This document shows, one piece after another, positions 48,101 to 52,039 of a DNA stretch of 64,000 nucleotides; the stretch's first letter is position 1; each line of letters starts with the position of its first letter. A program made the translations under genes and the position numbers. The stretch comes from Sthenelais limicola. Lineage: Eukaryota > Annelida > Polychaeta > Phyllodocida > Sigalionidae. A model generated the notes under the pieces. That model ran no database searches. It was not told where the DNA came from and was given only the letters and a program-made list of their open reading frames with translations. Where the stretch lies: contig OW804094.1 of the NCBI GenBank assembly GCA_942159475.1, positions 11,684,386 through 11,748,385 of the forward strand, in the 5' to 3' direction.

Positions 48101-50564
48101 TGCCAGAGGATGTGTCAATGGAACCTGTAGCAGGTCCCTAGCAGAGAGAGAAAATACGATAAGCCTAAGACACCACAAAAGTGGAGGTTGTCGCTCAAAA
48201 AGGATAGGAACTTAAACTCCACTGAGAAGCTCACACAACACACACCAGCAAATACTCACTCGCCAAAAACAGGTATGACAACCCCAGTCAATCAAAAGCC
48301 CTCCAGGGATCAACCTGCAGCAAATACGCCACAGGTAAACCAGAACAAAAACTCATCAGACGAACATGACCCTGTCCTCCATGGTGGCATGCTACAGACA
48401 CTACAACTTAATGTTCTCTTTGCTGAGGACAGGCGTCAGACGGACATCACCTTCAACGAGGTAGATGTAAATGCACAAGAGGAACCGCCATAGATGACCC
48501 CGACCTAAACTTGATACTGTCTCAGGTGAGTTCCTTCATTTGAACATTTTTAAAATATCATAAAGCATCAGGAAAATGCCAAACTAATAAATTATTCCCT
48601 ACTGATGCCAAAAAATTCCCAGTAGCTCAGTAAAATTTGAATCATGAAACCTATTTGTTCTATATGTTTCAAGGCGGCCATCACACTCACTAGCACAGGC
48701 TACATATTGGCAGCAGTCAGGTTTTTTTTAATAACAAAAATAGAATATGAAAAAAAATTGATTGTATAAATAAAGCCCTGCCCGAGTAGTACAGTATCAG
48801 AGGACCTACTAGTATAGCGCGCCAGCTCACTTGGGCCAGTAAATGGCGGATACACAGGAGGGTTCATCCAAAAGGACTAAGGTCACTTAGGTCCAGGACC
48901 ACATCATCGGTCCAACCGGTTAAATATATTTTAATCTTTAATTAGCTGTCCAAAGTACATTGGACCTCGCCACTGCGAACGCCAAACAGACTCTGTTTCT
49001 TGCGTTGAGTGGGTTTCTTGAAGAGAAAAGATACCTCTCTTACTTTCTGCGAGCTTAGAGAAAAGAGCTTTTCTCCTTTCGATGTTATTCAGACCATTTA
49101 CATTAATTGTACAAATTGTTAATTGTGATAGATCATCGTCTGACTTATTGAATGTGGGATACTTTCAACAGCTCGTTAAAACCTTCTTAAAGTTCATTAA
49201 ATTAGAAGAAGTCTTCATCCACGTCGATGCCATCGTTGAGATTCCTCTGTCTTGCGTCGGCTTGTTTTGTTCTTTCATTGATGACCTTTTCTCTGATCTG
49301 TTCCCAGGCCTGGCCCAGCCTATTACCCTGGGGTTCCCACTTGTCTGTGTCAAGGACTTCCTCGTCATCCAGGGACATCCCTATTCCCCAGACGGAGTTG
49401 GTGGAGGCTTCCCCCAGCCTTTTGTTTTTGGTGTTCACCAAGTATTCTTCAATGAATTTCAGCTTGGCTTGCAGTGCTTGCATAAGGAGTTCCTCGACCT
49501 TCTCTTCCCATTTTTTGGCTGATTCTGTAAAACGCAGATCTTTGAGCACTGATTTGCATTTCATTGGGTCAGGGGTTTTACGGATGTTTTCCATTTTCAT
49601 TGCGTCGCCGTCGCTGTTCGATAGATTTGAATGCAATTTGCTCCATTACGAACTCTGAGGGAAAGTGATTGGAGAGGGGATTGTGTTTTGTAAAGAACAC
49701 AAAAGTGTCGTCGTCCTCTCTTTTGGACAGGGCGGACAGTGTGATGTCTTTTGGTAATCTGTCCAATTCATCGTACCAGAAAATGTCCCCTTCAAGAATA
49801 ACATTGCCTCGTGAATTTATCACCTCCTTATGGGGCTTAGCTGCCCAGGCCGCAGCAACAATTGGCTTCGCAACATTAATTCTGGCCCTTATCATGTATG
49901 GAAGATCCCTTACAAGGGTACCAAAAAAATAGAAAATAATAATTAAAAAAATTGATCGTATATATAAAGCCCTGCCCGAGTGGTACAGCGGCATTGCTCA
50001 GGTAACATTCTATCTAACATGTAGTTGTGTTCAATCTATCAGAGGACCTAGTATAGCACGCCAGCTCACTTGGGCCACTAAAGGGCGGATGCACGGTGAG
50101 GGTTCATCCAAAAGGACTAAGGGCACTTATGTCCAGGACCACATCATCAGTCCAACCGGTTAAATATATTTTAATCTTTAATTAGCTGACATAAAGATTT
50201 CATTTTAAAAGTCCTGCCCATATCCTGGCCATCTATTGCTCCCTCGGGGTCATCCATGGCAGGATACCATAAAATCTGTAATAATAATGTTAGGTTTCCA
50301 AGTTTGGAACAATTTTTTAAACTACTTACTTAAAGTTGTTTTCACAGTTATCAGTGACTAGAAGATAATCATAGCCAAATTCTATGTCTTGATGAGTCAT
50401 GGTGTACATTATCCTACAGTTGTCATCTCCAGGCAAATCAATCACCCATTGACAATCAGAATAGGCAGGGTAGTTGGCAGGGTAGTTGGGTGAAGTGATT
50501 GTACCAGTTGTCGCTGTCAGTGTAGTGGGCACTCCTGCACATTGTGAAGCCACTCGATGCACTC
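3017..50564 (-). CDS. CUB plus tandem CCP/sushi-like protein gene, 24 exons seen, 5' and 3' partial
   Basis: Joined from exons read on the minus strand: CUB part 1 (50330-50564), CUB part 2 (43535-43659), CCP-C (42417-42569), then A and B CCP-like exons in strict alternation down to 3017. Every exon is open, has GT donor and AG acceptor, and all borders after the CUB are phase 1. I checked the possible junction codons (A/T/G plus TA/CA) and none makes a stop. Total 3576 bp, 1192 codons. The family context is extracellular: CUB and CCP modules bind proteins or glycans in complement-like, developmental or cell-surface proteins. The ligand here is unknown. A-B1 introns are 99 bp in all four big units; other introns are long and full of transposons. 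No signal peptide, transmembrane segment, promoter or polyA site was found, so the gene continues both ways. All exons may not be used in one transcript. Confidence 0.72.
3510..3647 (-). CDS. CCP-like exon B1 (unit 1)
   Basis: 138 bp, phase 1-1. CDVPTFLGLSNAAVDEENG, YVCASGYKAV, VKCGEAGEC. Confidence 0.85.
3747..3899 (-). CDS. CCP-like exon A (unit 1, upstream copy)
   Basis: 153 bp, phase 1-1. CHVPFSLHRATVPTDPVAG, VNYTMECVDGF, ITCGQSPPQC. Acceptor ttacag, unlike the ttcag of most A exons. Confidence 0.85.
4235..4372 (-). CDS. CCP-like exon B2 (unit 1)
   Basis: 138 bp, phase 1-1. CDVPSFAGLSHAVVDEVNG, YVCAFGYKAV, VNCTDAGEC. Donor gtaagc, acceptor ttgtag. Confidence 0.85.
4373..5340. other. Spacer right of exon B2 in unit 1, nothing recognised
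   Basis: AT-rich sequence with a poly-C run at 5250-5262 and short direct repeats of 'gtacattatgta' near 5107-5134. No exon, ORF or RNA gene recognised. Confidence 0.5.
5445..5972. mobile_element. MITE with about 29-bp inverted ends flanked by AT runs (unit 1)
   Basis: The left end ggtcagttctcacgaag and right end reading inward ggtcaattctcgtgaaa match imperfectly over about 29 bp. (AT)n lies just outside both ends. The interior is AT-rich and non-coding. Unit 2 has the same interior at about 14140-14690, but its left end is rearranged. Confidence 0.6.
7020..7522 (-). other. LTR-like block (unit 1)
   Basis: Minus strand: TGTTGGATGAATG start (at 7522), a TATAAATAA box (near 7420), an AATAAA signal (near 7340), then a short leader and a possible gag-like start. 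This looks like an LTR plus leader of an LTR retrotransposon. I could not fix the LTR 3' end or primer site. Copies lie near 15650-16145, 22230-22712 and 28765-29260. Confidence 0.35.
8915..10216 (+). pseudogene. Non-LTR RT C-terminal fragment, split by insertion (unit 2)
   Basis: Same fragment as in unit 1 (YKTFILPTLEYGG), split at 9368 by a 618-bp truncated LINE in the opposite orientation and resumed at 9987-9994. It carries the same TAG stop as units 1 and 3. Confidence 0.8.
9369..9986 (-). mobile_element. 5'-truncated non-LTR retrotransposon, 618 bp, with 7-bp target duplication
   Basis: Present only in unit 2. It is flanked by GGTGGAT on both sides (9362-9368 and 9987-9993). On the minus strand it reads as an RT C-terminus (HRLARNPKNIDLKLINTRNF, then FRITFSWNRLQTM, AFKNHL) and ends in a short ATACA-type repeat at its 3' end (plus 9369-9382). 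This is the classic signature of target-primed reverse transcription with 5' truncation. A small hairpin (gctttcgtct/agacgaaagc) lies at about 9492-9514. Confidence 0.82.
10590..11100 (-). pseudogene. DIRS-type gag remnant (unit 2)
   Basis: Copy of the unit 1 remnant with the same foldback at its centre and a few-base loss in the Cys cluster. Not translatable. Confidence 0.55.
11209..11361 (-). CDS. CCP-like exon A (unit 2, downstream copy)
   Basis: 153 bp, phase 1-1. CYVPFSLHRATVPTDPVAG, VNYTMECDDGFTTTLGL, ITCGQSPPQC. Confidence 0.85.
11702..11839 (-). CDS. CCP-like exon B1 (unit 2)
   Basis: 138 bp, phase 1-1. CDVPTFLGLSNAAVDEENGE, YVCASGYKAV, VKCGEAGEC. Glu instead of Gln after NG is private to this copy. 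Confidence 0.85.
11939..12091 (-). CDS. CCP-like exon A (unit 2, upstream copy)
   Basis: 153 bp, phase 1-1. CHVPFSLHRATVPTAPVAG, VNYTMECVDGF, ITCGQSPPQC. Followed by the conserved 99-bp intron. Confidence 0.85.
12431..12568 (-). CDS. CCP-like exon B2 (unit 2)
   Basis: 138 bp, phase 1-1. CDVPSFAGLSYAVVDEVNG, YVCAFGYKAV, VNCTDAGEC. The N-C-T around the third Cys forms a possible sequon. The unit 1 B2 exon differs by His for Tyr. Confidence 0.85.
13198..13600. mobile_element. MITE family 2 member private to unit 2
   Basis: Ends gatgtgtcacagaaaaatga and, on the other strand from 13600, gatgtgtttcagaaaaatga. Similar ends occur at 52628-53038. Interior AT-rich. It lies in the segment that unit 2 has and unit 1 lacks. 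Confidence 0.6.
13605..13790. repeat. Short inverted repeat pair with GC-rich hairpin
   Basis: 'ggaaaaaacgtcgcc' at about 13608 recurs at 13752-13788 as a tight hairpin (aaaacgtcgcca / tggcgacgtttt). It may be the end of a further small element beside the MITE. Confidence 0.5.
14140..14690. mobile_element. Same MITE in unit 2, left end replaced
   Basis: The interior and right end match 5445-5972. The left end reads 'accactttcgtgagaatgggcc', which is the terminal repeat in reverse orientation, so the left side was rebuilt by a second copy or an inversion. Confidence 0.5.
17550..18211 (+). pseudogene. Non-LTR RT C-terminal fragment (unit 3)
   Basis: Uninterrupted copy of the unit 1 fragment with the same TAG stop. 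Ala replaces Thr in the PRTRRG stretch. The tail is 3'-shortened relative to unit 1 by about 48 bp. Confidence 0.78.
18575..19085 (-). pseudogene. DIRS-type gag remnant (unit 3)
   Basis: Copy of the unit 1 remnant; same decay pattern. Confidence 0.55.
19191..19343 (-). CDS. CCP-like exon A (unit 3, downstream copy)
   Basis: 153 bp, phase 1-1. CYVPFSLHRATVPTDPVAG, VNYTMECDDGFTTTLGP, ITCGQSPPQC, with the NYT sequon. Confidence 0.85.
19680..19817 (-). CDS. CCP-like exon B1 (unit 3)
   Basis: 138 bp, phase 1-1. Same translation as the unit 4 B1 exon (CDVPMFLGLSN start, VKCGEAGEC end). Donor gtaagc, acceptor atgtag. Confidence 0.85.
19917..20069 (-). CDS. CCP-like exon A (unit 3, upstream copy)
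   Basis: 153 bp, phase 1-1. CYVPFSVHRATVPTEPVPG, VNYTMECVDGF, VEIPCGQSPPQC. The TEPVPG and TSV stretches match the unit 5/6 A exons more than other unit A exons, hinting at gene conversion. Confidence 0.83.
20070..21259. other. Long intron of units 3 and 4, no gene seen
   Basis: 1.2 kb between exon A and exon B2 in unit 3 (26218-27468 in unit 4). AT-rich, non-coding. It includes a duplicate of the 'acaaatttaggtaa' intron start near 20685, which looks like a lost A exon's flanking sequence, but no exon remains. Confidence 0.5.
21260..21397 (-). CDS. CCP-like exon B2 (unit 3)
   Basis: 138 bp, phase 1-1. CDVPSFAGLSNAVVNEVDG, YVCAFGYKAV, VNCEDAGEC. The intron to the next A exon (20070-21259) is of the type shared with unit 4, not with units 1 and 2. 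Confidence 0.85.
23962..24436 (+). pseudogene. Non-LTR RT C-terminal fragment without the shared stop (unit 4)
   Basis: Begins within the fragment (LANQQNLRRFQ) because the upstream half is absent. At the position of the TAG stop in units 1-3 it has CAG (Gln), and the frame runs on through WALPGALLGLGNCPDL to a normal stop. It therefore keeps the ancestral state. Confidence 0.8.
24885..25215 (-). pseudogene. DIRS-type gag remnant, internally deleted (unit 4)
   Basis: Retains the zinc-cluster half and the foldback, then jumps at about 25155 to the 'ctaactaaatgatctaac' end. About 270 bp present in units 1-3 is missing. Confidence 0.55.
25335..25487 (-). CDS. CCP-like exon A (unit 4, downstream copy)
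   Basis: 153 bp, phase 1-1. CYVPFSLHRATVPAPPVAG, EVNYTMQCDVGFTTTLG, ITCGQSPPQC. It carries several private replacements (APP, DVG). Confidence 0.85.
25828..25965 (-). CDS. CCP-like exon B1 (unit 4)
   Basis: 138 bp, phase 1-1. CDVPMFLGLSNAAVDEENG, YVCASGYKAV, VKCGEAGEC. Met after CDVP is shared only with unit 3, supporting units 3 and 4 as sisters. Confidence 0.85.
26065..26217 (-). CDS. CCP-like exon A (unit 4, upstream copy)
   Basis: 153 bp, phase 1-1. CHVPFSLHRATVPTDPVAG, EVNYTMECVDGF, ITCGQSPPQC, with an N-Y-T glycosylation sequon. It ends in T before the donor. A 99-bp intron separates it from B1. Confidence 0.85.
27469..27606 (-). CDS. CCP-like exon B2 (unit 4)
   Basis: 138 bp, phase 1-1. 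CDVPSFAGLSNAVVNEVDG, then TYACALGYKAV, VNCEDAGEC. Private changes YVCAF to YACAL relative to unit 3 show that the exon has diverged in sequence but stays open. Confidence 0.85.
27919..28243. mobile_element. About 325-bp insertion private to unit 4
   Basis: Splits a sequence that is continuous in unit 3 (aaaataac / ttattaatatc near 21707). It is richer in GC than its surroundings, with CCAAT-like (aaccaatcag), TATA-like and AATAATAAA-like motifs. It could be a solo LTR. No clear TG..CA ends or target duplication were seen. Confidence 0.5.
29511..30110 (-). pseudogene. Non-LTR retrotransposon pre-RT fragment (unit 5)
   Basis: Minus-strand frame with KHVNSFFANICPQLAG, then FRLRPLSENEVAEIVDS and CNLPKRMETGN, matching the region between endonuclease and RT and the first RT motifs. 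The segment between the last two is shortened, so it is a deleted copy. It reads unbroken for 135 codons (29504-29911). Confidence 0.65.
30211..31045 (-). pseudogene. Restriction-like-endonuclease end of an R2/NeSL/HERO-type non-LTR element (unit 5)
   Basis: On the minus strand a CPLC..7..H....C zinc motif (CPLCGKRGTLGHILSSC) is followed by a TWRHNQVL stretch and, after a gap, a PD..(12)..IELT core. The zinc motif then a PD-(D/E)XK-like site is the C-terminal layout of REL-type retrotransposons. A 5-bp deletion near 30560, relative to unit 6, breaks the frame. The catalytic RT is absent. Confidence 0.65.
31206..32319 (-). pseudogene. DIRS tyrosine recombinase with nonsense codon, unit 5
   Basis: The N-terminal core (SAWAPNTTKTRALQWKKYIEF) and the C-terminal box SLHSLRRSGDT are clear. 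A TAG stop near 31914-31916 replaces the Lys codon kept in unit 6. A frameshift about 15 codons after the HxLRR box puts the expected catalytic Tyr region (WHSLSVSDYLS) into another frame, down to about 31206. Both breaks preclude function. Confidence 0.75.
32132..33150 (-). pseudogene. DIRS RT (YLDD onward) and RNase H, unit 5
   Basis: RT begins only at VVNYLDDFICW (near 33145); the fingers region is deleted. A frameshift follows directly after the YLDD motif, then WQKCSSPSTTTQYLGIIL continues in the next frame to 32706. After a short interruption, RNase H shows LELIPIWLAAYRF and VVCHTDNTQVVYMLN, typical of DIRS elements. Confidence 0.75.
34410..34562 (-). CDS. CCP-like exon A (unit 5)
   Basis: 153 bp, phase 1-1, four Cys; translation equals that of 40773-40925. 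Its upstream intron carries a 0.7-kb insertion (about 34771-35505) that is absent from the same intron in units 1-4. Confidence 0.85.
34771..35505. mobile_element. Unclassified insertion in the A-B intron (unit 5)
   Basis: Compared with the same intron in units 1-4 (for example 25677-25720), about 0.73 kb is inserted between 'ctaatataataat' and 'aatcatttatttc'. It starts 'agcaaatacccgtgctttgc' and ends in 'attttattaatatagag'. It holds two C-rich tracts separated by a repeated segment (catatacctcaaatggaacc). It has no coding capacity. Confidence 0.6.
35642..35779 (-). CDS. CCP-like exon B (unit 5)
   Basis: 138 bp, phase 1-1, four Cys (CDVPTFAGLANAVV, YVCASGYQAV, VDCANAGEC). Acceptor ttgtag, donor gtaagc. 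It sits 35 bp inside the right end of the first 6.3-kb duplicated unit. Confidence 0.85.
35815..36420 (-). pseudogene. Non-LTR retrotransposon pre-RT fragment (unit 6)
   Basis: Duplicate of the 29511 fragment with scattered substitutions (FFTNIDPQLAS for FFANICPQLAG). Confidence 0.65.
36554..37392 (-). pseudogene. Restriction-like-endonuclease end of an R2/NeSL/HERO-type element (unit 6, better preserved)
   Basis: The endonuclease part is open for 151 codons (36554-37009): PTNLRPDIVLW, KKIIIIELTVPWE, then SYPVEVGCRGF and a KASCWVWMRR end. The zinc-motif part lies upstream at 37015-37280. The two halves are separated by a stop, so it is not a complete protein. Confidence 0.7.
37556..38667 (-). 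pseudogene. DIRS tyrosine recombinase, open for 356 codons, unit 6
   Basis: Open from 38667 to 37597 without the unit 5 nonsense codon (Lys retained at VIALHKL). It contains the SAM-like N-terminal domain and SLHSLRRSGDT. The frame ends early through the shared frameshift, so the catalytic Tyr region (near 37585-37600) is out of frame. This is the longest open frame in the window. Confidence 0.78.
38480..39500 (-). pseudogene. DIRS RT (YLDD onward) and RNase H, unit 6
   Basis: Same architecture and frameshift as unit 5. RNase H is open over 144 codons (38480-38914), including LELIPIWLAAYRF and CHTDNTQVVYML. Confidence 0.75.
40773..40925 (-). CDS. CCP-like exon A (unit 6)
   Basis: 153 bp, phase 1-1. 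CYVPFSLHKATVPTEPVPG, then YTIVCDPGFITT, VACGQSPPQC. Same translation as 34410-34562. Lys replaces Arg after the first motif, and the NYT sequon is lost. Confidence 0.85.
41060..41528. mobile_element. Same insertion, 5'-deleted (unit 6)
   Basis: The join at about 41060 jumps from intron sequence into the second half of the insertion. The C tract (about 41132-41158) is longer than in unit 5. Confidence 0.6.
41667..41804 (-). CDS. CCP-like exon B (unit 6)
   Basis: 138 bp, phase 1-1. CDVPTFAGLANAVVDEVSGK, then TYVCASGYQAV, VDC, and AGVC. The last motif is GVC where every other B exon has GEC. Otherwise identical in translation to the exon at 35642-35779, as expected for the 6.3-kb duplication. 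Confidence 0.85.
42104..42256 (-). CDS. CCP-like exon A (first of array)
   Basis: 153 bp, phase 1-1, four Cys (CHVPFSLHRATVP, TIVCDAGF, VPCGQ, PPQC). It has Glu (VEYTI) where most A exons have the NYT glycosylation sequon, as in the A exons of units 5 and 6. The donor side ends in T rather than A, giving a Leu codon at the join to the next B exon. It lies outside the duplicated units and could be the parent of the A series. Confidence 0.85.
42417..42569 (-). CDS. CCP-like exon C (single copy, differs from A and B)
   Basis: 153 bp, phase 1-1. It encodes about 50 residues with five Cys: CAIDVELERGW, IYMCQFGW, EDCAPSC and YGC. The Y.C..GW core suits a CCP/sushi module, but the spacing is irregular and one Cys is unpaired within the exon. 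It lies between the CUB and the A-B array and has no other copy in the window. Donor gtatgt, acceptor ttcag. Confidence 0.75.
43101..43200. repeat. Exact 50-bp tandem duplication
   Basis: The 50 bases at 43101-43150 (beginning cactcctacaagttaag) are repeated without change at 43151-43200, inside the intron after CUB exon 2. Confidence 0.92.
43535..43659 (-). CDS. CUB domain exon 2 (C-terminal third)
   Basis: 125 bp, phase 2 in and phase 1 out. It reads as the last beta strands of a CUB domain: TGRTIADPFITNDPATLTF, then FSSDFTVQYTGFSLDYELFDC. This is the usual 'S....l.v.F.SD......GF...Y' ending. Acceptor ttttcag, donor gtgagt. It links the CUB head to the CCP-like array in phase 1. Confidence 0.85.
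43798..43902. repeat. Foldback element, about 33-bp arms
   Basis: The left arm ctaaccgcagttatgtattt pairs with the right arm aaatacataactaaggttag. The 38-bp loop contains a GC-rich core (ggcgggtgaaacgccgg). It lies in the CUB intron, 140 bp upstream of the CUB exon 2 acceptor side. Confidence 0.8.
44984..45071. repeat. Foldback with perfect 15-bp stem
   Basis: ggtatccacttgcac and gtgcaagtggatacc enclose 58 bases, within which a second, smaller pair (aaccatc / gatggtt) nests. Confidence 0.75.
45080..46900. other. Intron stretch, no gene seen
   Basis: Non-coding. It holds a pyrimidine-rich dispersed repeat at about 45963-46094 that recurs at 55330-55455, and a short palindrome (ggggtatatatacccc) near 45650. 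Confidence 0.45.
45963..46094. repeat. Dispersed pyrimidine-rich repeat, copy 1
   Basis: aaagtgcctttctgtctctt, then tctctatctctat, ctcagctctcccgcccctga, tataacc. The same order is found at 55330-55455. It could be a SINE, but no promoter boxes were confirmed. Confidence 0.6.
47500..48535 (+). pseudogene. Decayed Crypton-like / DUF3504 tyrosine recombinase
   Basis: In shifting plus-strand frames: ECLYATG-like DQCLYATGRDTC then NLKKYISKLHP; FYQRPKLNSKPDDAVWY; MGVGTNALANFMPFISEQAG; YTNHNL; then FEDNNIIATTGLTCTQSI and TYYSTIRDKKRCDMSHAIS. This is the block order of the DUF3504/Crypton-derived recombinases (YTNH box, then GL...S...Y). Frameshifts and a stop after YTNHNLFV break it. The Arg expected after YTNHxx is not seen. 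A Ser/Thr/Gln-rich tail follows (48188-48480), and a GTGAGT donor-like site sits at 48525. Confidence 0.7.
48752..48952. repeat. Direct repeat, left copy
   Basis: Starts near 'attgattgtataaataaagc' and ends 'ttaatctttaattagct'. It matches 49943-50190 in the same orientation apart from substitutions and a 48-bp gap. Confidence 0.82.
48953..49150 (-). pseudogene. APE-type endonuclease N-terminus of the same non-LTR element, truncated
   Basis: Minus-strand frame: LTICTINVNGLNN, then KRGIFSLQETHST and WRSQWRGPM. NVNGLNN and LQETH (catalytic Glu) are the first two motifs of L1/Tx1-group endonucleases. The frame is cut at 48953, where the direct repeat begins. It starts about 50 bp downstream of the NADAR stop codon, as ORF2 follows ORF1. 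Confidence 0.75.
49202..49994 (-). pseudogene. NADAR (YbiA/DUF1768) domain ORF of a non-LTR retrotransposon, frameshifted
   Basis: Two overlapping frames (49994-49578, then 49636-49202) together give a full NADAR domain. The N-terminal part reads FVFFTKHNPLSNHFPSEF then AFKSIEQ. The C-terminal part reads DAMKMENIRKTPDP, KKWEEKVEELLMQAL, GEASTNSVWGIGMSLDD and NRLGQAWEQIREKV, ending in an acidic tail and stop. The frameshift lies at about 49605-49625, between SIEQ and GDAMKM. NADAR proteins act on N-glycosidic bonds of ADP-ribose-related or riboflavin-pathway compounds. The role in a retrotransposon is unknown. It lies directly upstream of an APE endonuclease start, the position of ORF1. Confidence 0.78.
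49943..50190. repeat. Direct repeat, right copy
   Basis: Same sequence as 48752-48952 with an extra 48-bp stretch (cattgctcaggtaacattct and onward). The pair brackets the NADAR/endonuclease fragment. It may be the 5' UTR of the element in two head-to-tail copies rather than LTRs. Confidence 0.82.
50330..50564 (-). CDS. CUB domain exon 1 (N-terminal two thirds)
   Basis: 235 bp, enters in phase 1 and leaves in phase 2. The translation shows the CUB signature: a first Cys, then GTITSPNYPANYP, a Cys-Gln-Trp, an acidic stretch, and FGYDYLLVTDNC. An extra Cys (DDNC) is present. Acceptor reads cttccag, donor gtaagt. The phase-2 donor matches the phase-2 acceptor of the exon at 43535-43659, completing an Asn codon at the join. 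The next exon is 6.7 kb away because the intron is filled with transposons. An upstream exon with a signal peptide is expected but I could not recognise one. Confidence 0.85.
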
Positions 50565-51800
50565 CTGGAAGAGTTTGAATCATTTTTTTTAAAGCTGTTT
50601 TCTCAGTCATCTATTATGATAAGACAAATGTTAACAAATTAAAAACTCATATTATGATTTAAAGGACTGGACTCAATATTCTGTGACTATTCATAATGAT
50701 ATACGGGTAGAGCGATTTCTACGAAAAGAGGTAGAAAAGAGGATGTTCTTAGAATCTGGGGTCTCCCCATCTACTTTGTTGGTCTCTACAGGTCCGTCGA
50801 CCCTGTCTGGAGGTCATTATATGTGGCAAAAAAAAATGGATCTCAGCATATTTTTTTTCATTCTAGAGACCATCAAAGTTTAGTACTTAAGTATGTGGGG
50901 AAAATGGATATTTTCTCAGTTTTTCCAAGATTTCAGACAGACAAATAACATTTTTCAGTTGAAATGACTTCTAAACATAGCCACTATACAGGTTTACCCT
51001 CATGCATGAAAGAACAGGGTATCAACATATTTTGAAAGATATTATTCAGCATTGAAAATCTTCAATATTCCTGTTTTTAACTCATCTGGATGCAGATTCA
51101 GTTGAATAACTTTTTTAAAAAGTCGGTGACCCCAATTTTTTATTGCTTGAGGGGGTAAAGCAATATGTTAGCTATGCCTATAGAGATTGTTAGGAAAAAG
51201 TTATTTTCAATTATTTTTTTATACTGAAAAAACGAAAAAAATTGTCCTTTTCTCATAGACTTCTATAGTGAACAACCATGAATTTCAGGGCTCCCTGAAA
51301 TGAAAACTAACCCGGTGACATATTGTTTTTATTGGCTTTTTGAATTCACCTAACCTTGTTCTTTCACAAGGCAAAGTTTAAACAAAATGCTATTTTCAGT
51401 TTTTTTCACAGTTGAACTGTGGTTTATCTCTTTAATTTGAATTTTCTCAGTCAACTATTATGATAAGACAAGTGTTAACAAATAAACTCATATCATGATT
51501 TAAAGGTGTAGTATCCATGGCACTAATCTCTATCACATGGGCGCATATTTCCTATACACCATATTACATGGGAAACTATTTTGTATGATAGCGTGCTAAG
51601 TGCACAAACATGGCAGCTGTTAGCAACAAATCTTAATGGTCTATATAATAACCCACACTAAACACCACAAAAGGACTGGACTCAATAGTCTGTGAATGTT
51701 ATATATTTATCACAGAACTCCAGGGGAGATGGAACGCCAACTCAAGCTCTGACCCATAGATTCTGGTTGTCAATGTTGAGAAAACAAGTGGCGCCCCTGC
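50565..51800. other. Upstream of CUB exon 1: no exon recognised, duplicated flank
   Basis: The stretch around 50598-50665 (ctcagtc..ctattatgataagaca) recurs at 51437-51505, and 'aaaggactggactcaata' occurs at 50661 and 51669. This is a local duplication with insertions between. No signal-peptide exon or promoter could be supported. Confidence 0.5.
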
Positions 51801-51803
51801 ATA

Positions 51804-52039
51804 TGGGTCAGATTTTCCGAAAATGTACAATTTGTCCTCAGCAATCCTTTCAAATAACACAAATTTAAGACAATAATGATGTTCAAAATTCAGTTTAACA
51901 CAACCAAACACATGCTTTAAATCAACTCAATACCAAATGTACTCAGTAAACCTAGTTTTGACCATTTTTCAGACTTAATTTAGCAGAATTTACTAAACAT
52001 GTAGATCTGCCAATTGTACATTTTCTGAAATCTGACCCA
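51804..52039 (-). mobile_element. MITE family 1, copy a (236 bp)
   Basis: TGGGTCAGATTTTCcGAAAA at the left and the reverse complement at the right, flanked by TA on both sides (51802-51803, 52040-52041). The interior is the reverse complement of copy c. Confidence 0.82.

Noticed and set aside
48188..48493. 101-codon plus-strand frame as an independent gene
   Set aside because: Read better as the hydrophilic tail of the decayed recombinase just upstream in another frame.
49943..50000. tRNA-like stretch (gcccgagtggtacagcgg)
   Set aside because: No cloverleaf can be drawn with acceptor and anticodon stems; it is part of the direct repeat.
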